Source of the DNA: Candidatus Paraprevotella stercoravium
GTDB taxonomy: Bacteria > Bacteroidota > Bacteroidia > Bacteroidales > Bacteroidaceae
Length of the DNA stretch: 64,000 nt
Assembly: GCA_944320795.1 (NCBI GenBank)
Contig: CALUIU010000010.1
Location: 1-64,000, forward strand
Reading direction: 5' to 3'
Positions 25,181 to 37,872 of the stretch are shown piece after piece. The notes under the pieces are model-generated. The model was not told the DNA's origin. It saw only the letters and a program-made list of their open reading frames with translations, and searched no databases. Numbering within the stretch: position 1 is the stretch's first letter; every line of letters begins with the position of its first letter. Made by a program: the position numbers and the translations under genes.

Positions 25181-26221
25181 CTATTCCGGAACGGAAATAC
25201 TGACGGATATACTCTGGAGCAGTTCTTCTATACTATCTGTTTTCAGGAGTATATCCGTTTTTTTCATCAATGTATAACAAGGCATATCTGCCGTGTTCTG
25301 TACGAATACAGAAATGGCAGCTGAAGAATCTCCAGTCATAATCCCATAACGGGACAAGGCCCGGCATAACAAGGTACGCGCCACCCCTTCAACCCCTTCA
25401 ATCTTAACTTTCACCCCATTACCTGGTACATCCGTCTTCACCTGAAAATTCATGTGTTCCGGAGAAAAAAGGAGATGGGGATGCGAAAAGAAATCCCCCA
25501 ACTTTCCTTGAGCCACCAAATCTTCGGGAATACCGGTCAGCAAGCCTTGCTCTTGGGAAAGGAGCCATAAACGGTCGGCCATCTGCAATACCAGATCCAG
25601 ATCGTGAGTAGACAGAAAAACGGTTTTCTGTTTTTCCCGTGCCAAACGGCGCAAAAGCAGAAAGAGCTCCACCTTGCTGGGATAATCCAGAAAAGCTGTT
25701 GGCTCATCCAGGAAAATAAAAGGTGTTTCCTGAGCCAAGGTTTTGGCTATAAGAACTTTCTGCAGTTCTCCATCACTTAAGGAATGTATCGGACGATTCC
25801 TCAGCATACAAATTCCAACCAACCTGATCGCCTCATCTACCAATATATGATCTTGCTCTGTCAGATGCCCCCAGAATCCGGTATAGGGCATGCGCCCCAT
25901 AGCTACCAGATCGCATACTTTCAAGTCGCGCACATCTACCTTATCCGTAAGCACCACCCCAATTAAACGCGACAATTCATCCCGGGAATAGTCAGACAAA
26001 TCCCTGTTTCTGACCACAATCTTTCCTTTGAGAGAAGGAAGAAAGGCTGTCAGTGTACGCAGTAAAGTCGATTTACCGCAACCGTTTGTACCAATCAGGC
26101 AAGTCAGTTCTCCGGAATAAAGAGAAGCGGAAAGTTCCCTTCCCACAATATAATCATTTTTCTTTGAGCGGTATCCGGTTGTCAGACCGGTCATCGTCAA
26201 AGTGGGTATGCGACGGTTCAT
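25181..26221 (-). CDS. FecE/BtuD-type ABC ATPase with C-terminal extension
   Basis: ATPase of the BtuCDF/FecBCDE class. Motifs are Walker A GTNGCGKST (44-52), Q-loop region VVLTDKVDV, signature LSDGE (148-152), Walker B FIFLDEP (168-174) and H-loop STHDL. It probably energises the permease at 22570-23592, though it is convergent and 1.6 kb away. The usual family length is about 255; this protein has 346 residues because of an extra C-terminal domain (about 255-346) with no motif I recognise. Start ATG at 26221 (MNRRIPTLTMTGL). Confidence 0.9.
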   Translation of the reverse strand: MNRRIPTLTMTGLTTGYRSKKNDYIVGRELSASLYSGELTCLIGTNGCGKSTLLRTLTAFLPSLKGKIVVRNRDLSDYSRDELSRLIGVVLTDKVDVRDLKVCDLVAMGRMPYTGFWGHLTEQDHILVDEAIRLVGICMLRNRPIHSLSDGELQKVLIAKTLAQETPFIFLDEPTAFLDYPSKVELFLLLRRLAREKQKTVFLSTHDLDLVLQMADRLWLLSQEQGLLTGIPEDLVAQGKLGDFFSHPHLLFSPEHMNFQVKTDVPGNGVKVKIEGVEGVARTLLCRALSRYGIMTGDSSAAISVFVQNTADMPCYTLMKKTDILLKTDSIEELLQSISVSISVPE

Positions 26222-26260
26222 AAGATATTGCTTTTGAAACTTATTGGAAACAAAGAAAAA

Positions 26261-26298
26261 CGATGGACTTTAGAAAAACTCTTTTCTAAAACCCATCG
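26261..26298 (-). terminator. Intrinsic terminator of the META lipoprotein gene
   Basis: Inverted repeat CGATGG...CCATCG with inner TTTAGAAAA/TTTTCTAAA pairing. On the minus strand it is followed by a T-run. Confidence 0.75.
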
Positions 26299-26327
26299 CA
26301 ATTACTATCATCAATTCTTTTACTTAC

Positions 26328-27092
26328 TTATCTTTTCTGAAACATCAGCAAAGTACTGCCTTTCTCATCCAGCAGGCTGAATGTATTATAACCCATCTTT
26401 ACCTTCTTGGCAGCATTGAGCGCCTGCAAGAACTTGGTTTCATACTTATCGTCGGCACAAGCCATACGGGTTGTACCGATCTTTCCGAAATCAGGCTCTC
26501 CAGCTACGATCTTCGCAAAATCGGCTGTTCCGGTCATGCGATTGCATCCGGTAAAACCATACAACTGCTTTTCTGCCACTTTAAAACCGATAAACGGAGT
26601 GCCCTCTGCCGGAGTAATCCCTTCACCGCAGATCTGCACCACATCCCACTCGCCTTGCAGTGTTTCGGGAGTAAACACACGCTTGGTCAGCTGCATCACG
26701 GTTTCCTTATTTTCATCTTTCAGAACCAGTGAACCGTCATCTTGCAATTCCATTTTGCGGGCAGAAGCAGCAGCCTGAGTGAAAAGCTGCTCATATTTAT
26801 TATCCGGGCAAGCCATCATGGTTGAACCCATTTTTGAAAAATCAACCTTTCCTTTCAGGAATGCCTTGGTATCGATGCTTCCCATCAGACGGTTACAGCC
26901 ATTAAAACCATAAAGACGTCCTTCTGCCATGTCAAAGCCCAAATACGGAGTCTGGTCCGAAGGAGTGATGCTCTGACCTGAGATATTCACTGCGTTCCAT
27001 TCACCTTCCAGCATATCTGCCGGCAATGATTTACACGATGCTACAGCCAGCGTCAAAGAGCAGGCTGCCATCAGTTTAAAAGATCCTTTCAT
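26328..27092 (-). CDS. Double META-domain lipoprotein (HslJ-like)
   Basis: A 254-residue lipoprotein with lipobox VAS-Cys20 and two tandem META domains (about 25-135 and 140-254). The repeats align well: GEWNAVNISGQSITPSD with GEWDVVQICGEGITPAE, and LYGFNGCNRLMGSID with LYGFTGCNRMTGTAD. META domains are found in heat-inducible HslJ and secreted virulence-associated proteins; the molecular role is unknown. Its leader contains a G/C-rich hairpin (GAGGGGAA/TTCCCCCTC, 27124-27146) about 30 bp upstream of the ATG, which could affect translation or mRNA stability. Confidence 0.9.
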   Translation of the reverse strand: MKGSFKLMAACSLTLAVASCKSLPADMLEGEWNAVNISGQSITPSDQTPYLGFDMAEGRLYGFNGCNRLMGSIDTKAFLKGKVDFSKMGSTMMACPDNKYEQLFTQAAASARKMELQDDGSLVLKDENKETVMQLTKRVFTPETLQGEWDVVQICGEGITPAEGTPFIGFKVAEKQLYGFTGCNRMTGTADFAKIVAGEPDFGKIGTTRMACADDKYETKFLQALNAAKKVKMGYNTFSLLDEKGSTLLMFQKR

Positions 27093-27321
27093 GTTGGTTT
27101 TTAATCTGTTAATTTCATATTAGGAGGGGAAACGGTGTTCCCCCTCATCATTTCAGATTTAAAGTTACTATTTTTTCTTCAACTTACCCATTTCTCATGG
27201 GGTTTATTAAAACTTTTTTTGTTTTTCCGCATGGGAAAACCCAGCATCACATACCATAACAATCAGAATAAAATACTTACTTTTAGGTAAGTGAATATTT
27301 CATGAAAAAATATTTTTTACT

Positions 27322-27329
27322 TATTTTTG
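27322..27329 (+). promoter_or_regulatory. -7 element (TATTTTTG) only 4 bp from the amidase start
   Basis: Perfect TAnnTTTG followed by CCAT and the ATG at 27334. Transcription should begin at or within a few bases of the start codon. Confidence 0.5.
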
Positions 27330-27333
27330 CCAT

Positions 27334-28359
27334 ATGAAAAAGTCTATATTCAATTACACAATCCTTATAATGCTTTTGCTGTGTCCTTTAACGATACAAG
27401 CACAAAAAACCGCAAAACCCAAAGACGGTGACGGCATTACCACTTTCTTACAGAGATATCGGCTTAATACACCAGCCAACATCAAGAAATTCAAGAAAAT
27501 CAATAAAGGCAAATTTACCTCCGACGGCGGTCTTATATTGGGGCGCACCTATCTGTTGCCTCAGCAGGAAGAATCTGACAACAAAGAAAAAAACGAAAAA
27601 GGCAAGCGACAAAAACGAAAGAAAGAAAAAACAAACAGTCGGGAACCTTTGTTCGGCAAACGATATGAAAAGATCAATCGAATATCCGACGAACTGGAAG
27701 GAGCCTGCTTTTATCTCGTAAGCGGCCACGGAGGTCCTGATCCTGGAGCCATCGGTCGTATCGGAGAACATGAACTGCACGAAGACGAATATGCCTATGA
27801 CATTATCCTGCGTCTGGCCCGAAACCTGATGCAACGGGGCGCAAAAGTACACATCATCATACAGGATGAAAAAGACGGAATCCGCAATGACCGTTATCTG
27901 GACAACAGTGAACGGGAAACCTGTATGGGAGAACGGATTCCACTGAACCAGATAGCCCGACTACAGCAAAGATGTGACAAAATCAATCATTTATATCGCA
28001 AAGATCGCGGCAATTACAAACGGGCCGTATTTATCCATGTAGACAGCCGCGGAAGAAAAGATCAGGTGGATGTATTTTTCTATCACGCAACCGGAAGCAA
28101 AAAAGGAAAGCGCCTGGCTGAAAATATCCGAAGCACTTTTGAACGGAAATACGACAAACACCAACCGAACCGCGGATTTGAAGGAACCGTCAGTGCCCGT
28201 GATCTTTATGTACTGCGCAAATCAAACCCGGCTGCCGTTTTTCTGGAACTGGGCAATATTCAAAACAAAAAGGACCAGCAACGGGTCATTATTCCCAGCA
28301 ACCGCCAGGCACTGGCAGACTGGATCTGCCAAGGAATCATTCGTGATTACCAACAATAG
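27334..28359 (+). CDS. N-acetylmuramoyl-L-alanine amidase (amidase_3)
   Basis: A secreted cell-wall hydrolase that cleaves the amide bond between muramic acid and the stem peptide. The 341-residue protein has a signal peptide (about 1-22, ending IQAQ), a short N-terminal region, a highly basic linker rich in K, E and R (about 80-110), and a catalytic amidase_3 domain. Likely zinc and catalytic residues are in VSGHGGPDPGAIG, HEDEYAYDI, FIHVDS and FLELGN. It is monocistronic. The promoter position suggests a leaderless or nearly leaderless mRNA. Family assignment is clear; whether it needs activation is not known. Confidence 0.88.
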   Translation: MKKSIFNYTILIMLLLCPLTIQAQKTAKPKDGDGITTFLQRYRLNTPANIKKFKKINKGKFTSDGGLILGRTYLLPQQEESDNKEKNEKGKRQKRKKEKTNSREPLFGKRYEKINRISDELEGACFYLVSGHGGPDPGAIGRIGEHELHEDEYAYDIILRLARNLMQRGAKVHIIIQDEKDGIRNDRYLDNSERETCMGERIPLNQIARLQQRCDKINHLYRKDRGNYKRAVFIHVDSRGRKDQVDVFFYHATGSKKGKRLAENIRSTFERKYDKHQPNRGFEGTVSARDLYVLRKSNPAAVFLELGNIQNKKDQQRVIIPSNRQALADWICQGIIRDYQQ

Positions 28360-28432
28360 AGCCAATACCTTTTTGTCCTTTTTTATTACCTAAGACAACC
28401 CAAAAAACAACTGGGGCGAAAAACAGAAAAAA

Positions 28433-28490
28433 ATCGTCCCGACAATTTTTACATTTCGTCCTGACGATTTGAACAATTCGTCGGGACGAT
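28433..28490. repeat. Three near-palindromic 14-bp repeats with exact 22-bp period
   Basis: ATCGTCCCGACAAT (28433), TTCGTCCTGACGAT (28455) and TTCGTCGGGACGAT (28477) are spaced exactly 22 bp apart. Each is a near-palindrome of the form TCGTC-GACGA, and the first and third also pair with each other. A run of A precedes and a run of T follows, so the outer pair can act as a bidirectional terminator. Many such palindromes occur in Bacteroides intergenic regions, so it could also be a dispersed repeat. Confidence 0.7.
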
Positions 28491-28631
28491 TTTTTCAAAT
28501 GCTCAGGAGTATTTTTCACCGAAAAGTAACTAACACAAAATCAAGGCCTTATCACATCCTAAAATAAAAGATGACACCAATCACATATTGTCTTGGATTT
28601 TCCTGAAAAACTTTACGGTTTCTGGAATAAA

Positions 28632-28679
28632 TTATGAGGGGCTGTATCACACACAAACGCGTGATACAGCCCCTCATAA
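28632..28679. terminator. Long hairpin after the DPP-IV-like gene
   Basis: Perfect 19-bp arms (TTATGAGGGGCTGTATCAC and complement) around a 10-nt loop. It lies 18 bp past the stop of the minus-strand peptidase gene. It probably terminates transcription or protects the 3' end; no long T-run follows. Confidence 0.65.
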
Positions 28680-28697
28680 CAGATATTGACATAAAGC

Positions 28698-30899
28698 TTA
28701 CTTCAGCTCCCGGATAAAGAAATTCGAAATGCTGGTAAACAAGTGATTACGGGTATTTCCACCATAAATACCATGATTACGGTTGGTATATGGCAGCATC
28801 ATAAACGGTTTGTCGGCCTGAACCAGAGCCTCGGCATACTCGGCCACATTGCGGAAGTGCACATTATCATCGGCCATACCGTGACAGATCAACAATGCGC
28901 CGTGCAGATTACCGACTCTTGAAATCGGGTTGCAATCGTAACCGGTAGGATTCTCCTTCGGAGTGCGCATAAAGCGTTCTGTATACACAGTGTCATAGAA
29001 ACGCCAGCTGGTAGGAGGAGCAACAGCTACACCGGCAGCAAATACCGGACGGCCTTCACTCATACTCATCAGAGTGTTGAATCCGCCGAAGCTCCAGCCC
29101 CAGATACCGATATTGTCTTTGTCCACATAAGGCAGAGAACCGAGATAAAGGGCAGTTTCCACCTGGTCTTTTGATTCCAGATTACCCAGATTCAGATAAG
29201 TGCACTGCTCAAAGTCACGTCCACGACCTCCGGTTCCGCGTCCGTCCACGCAAACCATGATGAAGCCTTCGCCTGCCATATACTGTTCATAAAGGGTTCC
29301 GCCCATATTTCCGGCATTCCAAGAGTCAATAACCTGCTGTGAACCGGGTCCACTGTACTGGAACAGGATAACCGGATATTTCTTCGAAGCGTCGAAATCA
29401 GCCGGTTTCACCATATATCCGTTCAGTTCCACACCCTCAGAGGTCTTGAAGCTGAAGAACTCTCGCTTACCCAAATCCAGACCGGCCAGCTTTTCGTTCA
29501 GTTCCTTGTTGTCGATAAGCACCTTGAGCTGCTTGCCTTTGTTATTGTAAATCGAAGTGATGAACGGAGTATTAATATTTGAATATACGTTCATGAAATA
29601 CTTGAAGTTCTTGCTGAAGATGGCGCTGTTCTGTCCCAGTTGCGGAGTCAGCTTCGTGGTCTTTCCGTTGGAAGCGGTGCAGTACACAGCGGTACGCATC
29701 GGGCTGTCCTGATTGGAAGCATAATAGAACGCACCGGTAGCCTCATCATAACCATAGAAAGAAGTCACGTTGAAATTACCTTTGGTAACCTGTTTGATGA
29801 GCGAACCATTGGTGTTATACAGATACAGGTGATTGAAACCGTCGCGCTCGCTCTGCAACACAAAATAATTGCCGTAGAACTGCACATCGCTGTATGCCTT
29901 CTCAGTGATGTATTTGGGCGCCTTGTCCCGCAGCACCATCTTGCACTCGGTTGAGCGCGGATTGGCCATATAGATCTCCAGATTGTCCTGATGACGGTTA
30001 AGCGTATAGATGGCCAGCTTGTTCGGATCGTTGGTAAACTTGATGCGAGGAATATAACCGTCGGCAGGAAGCGGCAACTTCATCTGGCGCACCACGCGGG
30101 TCTTGATCTCGAAAGAATAGACACTCACCGTAGAGTTTGTCTCGCCGGCTATAGGATATTTGTATTCATACGCACCGGGATAGTTGGCATAAGCGTCCAT
30201 AGCCGGAGCGGCTCCCTTGAACAGCGGGAAGGAATAGAGAGGCACTTTGCTCTCATCATACTTCACCCACGCTATCATCGTATTGTCGGCATTGAAGTCG
30301 AAAGAGCAGTCGTTGGAGAACTCTTCCTCGTTCACCCAGTCAGGAATACCGTTGATCACCTCGTTGAACTTACCATCCTTGGTAATCTGGCTCTCGCTGT
30401 TGTTATAGAGCAGCTTCACCAGGAAAAGGTTGTTCTCGCGTACGAAGGCAATCATGTTTCCGTCGCGTGAGAACATCGGCACCTGCTGCGGTCCGCCTTC
30501 TGACAGAGGATCCAGAGTACGGTTCTCTACATTATAGATATAATACACCGCTGTGTTGGAATGACGGTAAATCGGACGGGTCTGGGTGCGCACCAGAATA
30601 TTCTTCTCATCGGGCGACATGATGTATCCGTCAATGTAATCCAGCTTCACATCCTCGGCTGTGGCCACGTCAAAAAGCACTCCGGTTTTCTCTCCCGTGC
30701 GGAAAGAATACTTCAGAATCTGCTTGTTGTCTTTACTCAGCTGCGAGTAGCTCTCGCCATCGTTCATCGGGTTTACGCCATAAATGCGCTGGGCGTAATA
30801 AGCACCGTTACACAAGTCTTTCAAATTCAGTTTCTTTGCTGCATGCACGGGTCCTACGACCGCCAGACACAGCAAAAGCAAGCGTGCAATCTTTTTCAT
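28698..30899 (-). CDS. S9 family peptidase, dipeptidyl peptidase IV-like
   Basis: A secreted serine exopeptidase that should remove N-terminal X-Pro dipeptides. I use the ATG at 30899 (MKKIARLLLLCLAVVG), giving a signal peptide; the longer frame starting at 30974 would run across the promoter at 30938-30945. The protein has 733 residues. The N-terminal beta-propeller carries the double-glutamate motif WVNEEEF typical of DPP-IV. The C-terminal hydrolase has nucleophile Ser603 in GWSFGG, an aspartate in ADDNVHF (677 or 678) and His709 in NRNHG. Related enzymes take part in peptide foraging. Very good family match. Confidence 0.93.
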   Translation of the reverse strand: MKKIARLLLLCLAVVGPVHAAKKLNLKDLCNGAYYAQRIYGVNPMNDGESYSQLSKDNKQILKYSFRTGEKTGVLFDVATAEDVKLDYIDGYIMSPDEKNILVRTQTRPIYRHSNTAVYYIYNVENRTLDPLSEGGPQQVPMFSRDGNMIAFVRENNLFLVKLLYNNSESQITKDGKFNEVINGIPDWVNEEEFSNDCSFDFNADNTMIAWVKYDESKVPLYSFPLFKGAAPAMDAYANYPGAYEYKYPIAGETNSTVSVYSFEIKTRVVRQMKLPLPADGYIPRIKFTNDPNKLAIYTLNRHQDNLEIYMANPRSTECKMVLRDKAPKYITEKAYSDVQFYGNYFVLQSERDGFNHLYLYNTNGSLIKQVTKGNFNVTSFYGYDEATGAFYYASNQDSPMRTAVYCTASNGKTTKLTPQLGQNSAIFSKNFKYFMNVYSNINTPFITSIYNNKGKQLKVLIDNKELNEKLAGLDLGKREFFSFKTSEGVELNGYMVKPADFDASKKYPVILFQYSGPGSQQVIDSWNAGNMGGTLYEQYMAGEGFIMVCVDGRGTGGRGRDFEQCTYLNLGNLESKDQVETALYLGSLPYVDKDNIGIWGWSFGGFNTLMSMSEGRPVFAAGVAVAPPTSWRFYDTVYTERFMRTPKENPTGYDCNPISRVGNLHGALLICHGMADDNVHFRNVAEYAEALVQADKPFMMLPYTNRNHGIYGGNTRNHLFTSISNFFIRELK

Positions 30900-30937
30900 A
30901 TCATTGATTTTAATAATAATCTGCGAGTTATGAGCTA

Positions 30938-30945
30938 CAAAGATA
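30938..30945 (-). promoter_or_regulatory. -7 element (TATCTTTG) of the DPP-IV-like gene
   Basis: Perfect TAnnTTTG on minus, 38 bp upstream of the ATG at 30899, supporting that start. Confidence 0.65.
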
Positions 30946-31032
30946 GTTTTTTTTTCTCTCTTAACAGAAGACAACTCTTGTTTTTACAGAACATTCCGTC
31001 ATTTTTAGCCGCTTTGTTTTCGCCTTTTGTTG

Positions 31033-31040
31033 TATCTTTG
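31033..31040 (+). promoter_or_regulatory. -7 element (TATCTTTG) of the radical SAM gene
   Basis: Perfect TAnnTTTG. The frame is open with a GTG at 31040, but that lies in the promoter itself, so the ATG at 31076 must be the start. Confidence 0.65.
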
Positions 31041-31075
31041 TGAAAACAAGAATCAAGAATAAACCGCATAGAACA

Positions 31076-35238
<4,163 letters not shown>

Positions 35239-35253
35239 CAGATCACCAAGAAC

Positions 35254-35293
35254 AAAAAAATCCCGACAGGCTTTTTCCTGTCGGGATTTTTTT
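35254..35293 (+). terminator. Intrinsic terminator of the beta-galactosidase gene
   Basis: Stem AAAAATCCCGACAGG...CCTGTCGGGATTTTT with T-run; strong. Confidence 0.92.
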
Positions 35294-35409
35294 ATTCAAA
35301 CTCTGATATACCGTCCATGTTTAACAGTAACGGACCAATGCTATCTTCTGCAACTGCATGCCATAACTTTCCGCTGATTCCCTAATCCCTGAAAAACTTG
35401 CAACACTTA

Positions 35410-36861
35410 TCATCTTTTCAGCAGTTTCTCCGATAACGCATTACTATATTTTACAATATAAAATCCTTTTGGAAGTTTGTCCAGAGGCTGGGTACATTTC
35501 ATTCCATGAATATCATATATGGCAACAATCTTACGCTTATCCTTATCCAGATAGCTTATATCCGTGGTGTGCAACTGGCTTATCAGATGATCAAGACCGA
35601 CGATTCTTCGCTCCAGTTTGCCACATACCTCGTTTATCTGAGCGTCCAGACTGTTGGCACACTCATACGGATACACCGTTTTATGCAGATTCAAGCTTTC
35701 CTCAAAAGCATCCCCATAAGTTAGCTTTATTGCTTCCAATCCATTTCTAACCGTTATAAGCAAATCCGGTTTTATCATATCCCACTGCTTCTTATATTCG
35801 GCTACAAATTTTTCATTTTCAAATAATTTCTGATAATAAAAATAATCCGATTCATGCAGAAGACTCCACCTGTCATTGATATCATTTTTATATGAAGAAT
35901 CAAAGTCCCATAATGGCCCCATCATCAACTTTGTTGAGGTGGGATTACTTTGGTCATAATCATATTTATACATATACATATTTGTCCCGGCAATATCTGC
36001 AGCATTAAGAATATCATGTACCAGGATCCATTTTGCAAAAGAAGCCAGATCTATGTATTCATCCACATCGTTACCCGCATAAAGGGCATCTTCAAAATCA
36101 TTTATGTATGTTCTGATCTTGGCAACTACGGCACCGTCAACATCCTCTGTATCCGGAGATTTAAACGTCCATCCCATTTCTGACTTCTGGTGATTGGTCT
36201 TGAAGAACAAATCTTCGTTCCACCAATATGCATCATTTTCTATAAGATAGCCGCTATTCTTGATGTTCACTCTTTTATCCCCACGTTCAACGGCATCTGT
36301 AAGATAATACATCCCCATGTATTTATCATTCATAACCAGATTCACAAAGGTATAACCGGGAGTCCATGGCATGCCTATAGCCTCACTCATAACAAATCCC
36401 AATGCGGTAAGAATATTGCTCTCTTCATTCAGGAATGCCGGATTCCAGGTACTGATTCGAAGCAAGTTCCAATCCTTTTCCTGATATTCTTCGTCACCAC
36501 GGAGCAGCATGTCAAATTTCTTGGAAAGTTTTATCTTATAGGGTTTTTGCCCTTGAACCGCTCCCGTACTGTTTCCCCGGATCTTTATCCGCATTCCAGA
36601 TACATCTTTTATGTAGTCACCCGTATCATACACCGTGTTTCCGTCCAACGTCATCACCAAACGACCACAAACATAGTCATTGTTGGTAATACCTATTCCC
36701 AGTCCCCCAGAAGGCGGATAAACTACTTCACACGTTGGAAACTCTCCGCTTTCAGTTGTTATTGTCAACAAGGGTATCCGAGGCCAATCAATATTAACGA
36801 TACAATTTGCATTTGTGGCAAAAAGTAACAATGCAAGAATACAAAGTACGTTTTTATTCAT
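35410..36861 (-). CDS. CotH-family secreted protein with sorting-like C-terminal tail
   Basis: A 483-residue secreted protein of the CotH kinase superfamily. It has a signal peptide (to about residue 20), then a beta-rich region followed by the CotH core: KIRGNSTG, KPYKIKLSKKFDML, DWNLLRISTWNPAFLNE, YMGMYYLTDAVERGD, LIENDAYWW and GPLWDFDSSY. CotH proteins include protein kinases of spore coats; many bacterial members are extracellular with unknown substrates. The last 45 residues (KIVAIYDIHGMKCTQPLDKLPKGFYIVKYS) resemble the C-terminal sorting/adhesion domains of Bacteroidetes secreted proteins. The gene is AT-rich with a long leader. Kinase activity is not proven. Confidence 0.85.
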   Translation of the reverse strand: MNKNVLCILALLLFATNANCIVNIDWPRIPLLTITTESGEFPTCEVVYPPSGGLGIGITNNDYVCGRLVMTLDGNTVYDTGDYIKDVSGMRIKIRGNSTGAVQGQKPYKIKLSKKFDMLLRGDEEYQEKDWNLLRISTWNPAFLNEESNILTALGFVMSEAIGMPWTPGYTFVNLVMNDKYMGMYYLTDAVERGDKRVNIKNSGYLIENDAYWWNEDLFFKTNHQKSEMGWTFKSPDTEDVDGAVVAKIRTYINDFEDALYAGNDVDEYIDLASFAKWILVHDILNAADIAGTNMYMYKYDYDQSNPTSTKLMMGPLWDFDSSYKNDINDRWSLLHESDYFYYQKLFENEKFVAEYKKQWDMIKPDLLITVRNGLEAIKLTYGDAFEESLNLHKTVYPYECANSLDAQINEVCGKLERRIVGLDHLISQLHTTDISYLDKDKRKIVAIYDIHGMKCTQPLDKLPKGFYIVKYSNALSEKLLKR

Positions 36862-36993
36862 CTGTCTTATTTTTTATTTGAAAATAGGTCTGATTCCTGC
36901 TTCAAGGTTTCTTTATGATTCAGACACCTGTCACATACCATGACATACCTTAAAAAAACTCCACTTTTCCAGGAACTCATAATTTCTTGAAAG

Positions 36994-37071
36994 CAAAAAA
37001 TCTGCCTGTATTATTCAACCTCTTCATATTTCTAAAGTTACATGACAAAGTTAAAACAATACAGGCAGATT
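36994..37071 (-). terminator. Long-loop terminator of the gldB-like operon with a promoter in the loop
   Basis: Perfect 14-bp arms AATCTGCCTGTATT (36999-37012 on plus) and complement (37058-37071), 45 nt apart. On minus the second arm is followed by six Ts, so the structure can end transcripts from the rsmI-like gene (stop at 37158). A -7 element TAACTTTG (37046-37053 on minus) lies in the loop and could start cotH transcription about 180 bp before its ATG. Confidence 0.55.
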
Positions 37072-37157
37072 AGTACACTCTATCACAAACAATTGTACGT
37101 TTGTTAATATTTTATACGACTCTTTTATCTTTGGAAATTTCAATCCTGATTCAGGGG

Positions 37158-37865
37158 TCACTTATAAATCAAGAAAATGGCAGGTATCTTACTCAAGTCG
37201 GGTAAGGTGGAAGACTTCCATTCCTTTATGGTTTTCGTACGGATAAACTCTTCCGCACAAGTAATTCCCGCTGCAATACAGAGACGGGTTGAAGGTTTGC
37301 ATATACGCAACAGATCATCGATCATCTTACCATTACGGTAAGGAGTTTCAATAAAAAGCTGGGTCTGATGCTCCTGATACACTTTCTGTTCCAACGATTT
37401 TATTTTCTGAATACGCTCTCCCGGATTGATCGGCAAATAACCGTTAAAGGCAAAGCTCTGTCCGTTAAATCCGGAGGCCATTACAGCCAAAATCATAGAT
37501 GAAGGCCCGACCAAAGGAACAACCTTAAGCCCCTTACGCTGGGCAATGGCCACCACATCCGATCCCGGATCGGCCACTGCCGGACAACCGGCTTCGGAAA
37601 GTACTCCCATCGGTATACCTTGCTCCAACGGTTTCAGATAAGAGGCAAACACATCGTGCGACGCATGTTTACCCATAGGATAGAAAGTCAGCTCGTCTAT
37701 CACGATCGAACTGTCTACCTTCTTGAGAAATCTACGGGCCGAACGCACATCTTCAACAATAAAATGCTTCAGTCCTAAAATAACTTCTTTATTATATGCA
37801 GGAAGAACTGCACTGATAGCAGTATCTCCCAAAGTAACAGGTAATAAATAAAGTGCTGCTTCCAT
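37158..37865 (-). CDS. RsmI-like tetrapyrrole-methylase family protein
   Basis: A SAM-dependent methyltransferase of the tetrapyrrole methylase fold, 235 residues, resembling the RsmI family that methylates the ribose of C1402 in 16S rRNA. Typical stretches are YLLPVTLGD near the start, GVLSEAGCPAVADPGSDVV, the glycine-rich VPLVGPSSMILAVMASGFNGQSFAFNGYLP and the later IETPYRNGKM. It is somewhat shorter than E. coli RsmI (286) and diverges at the N terminus. It follows the GldB-like gene by 7 bp. Bacteroidetes carry this second short RsmI-like protein commonly; exact target not certain. Confidence 0.85.
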   Translation of the reverse strand: MEAALYLLPVTLGDTAISAVLPAYNKEVILGLKHFIVEDVRSARRFLKKVDSSIVIDELTFYPMGKHASHDVFASYLKPLEQGIPMGVLSEAGCPAVADPGSDVVAIAQRKGLKVVPLVGPSSMILAVMASGFNGQSFAFNGYLPINPGERIQKIKSLEQKVYQEHQTQLFIETPYRNGKMIDDLLRICKPSTRLCIAAGITCAEEFIRTKTIKEWKSSTLPDLSKIPAIFLIYK

Positions 37866-37872
37866 TTTGTTT

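Noticed and set aside
28433-28490. CRISPR-like array
   Set aside because: Repeats are 14 bp with 8-bp spacers and are palindromic; no cas genes are nearby.
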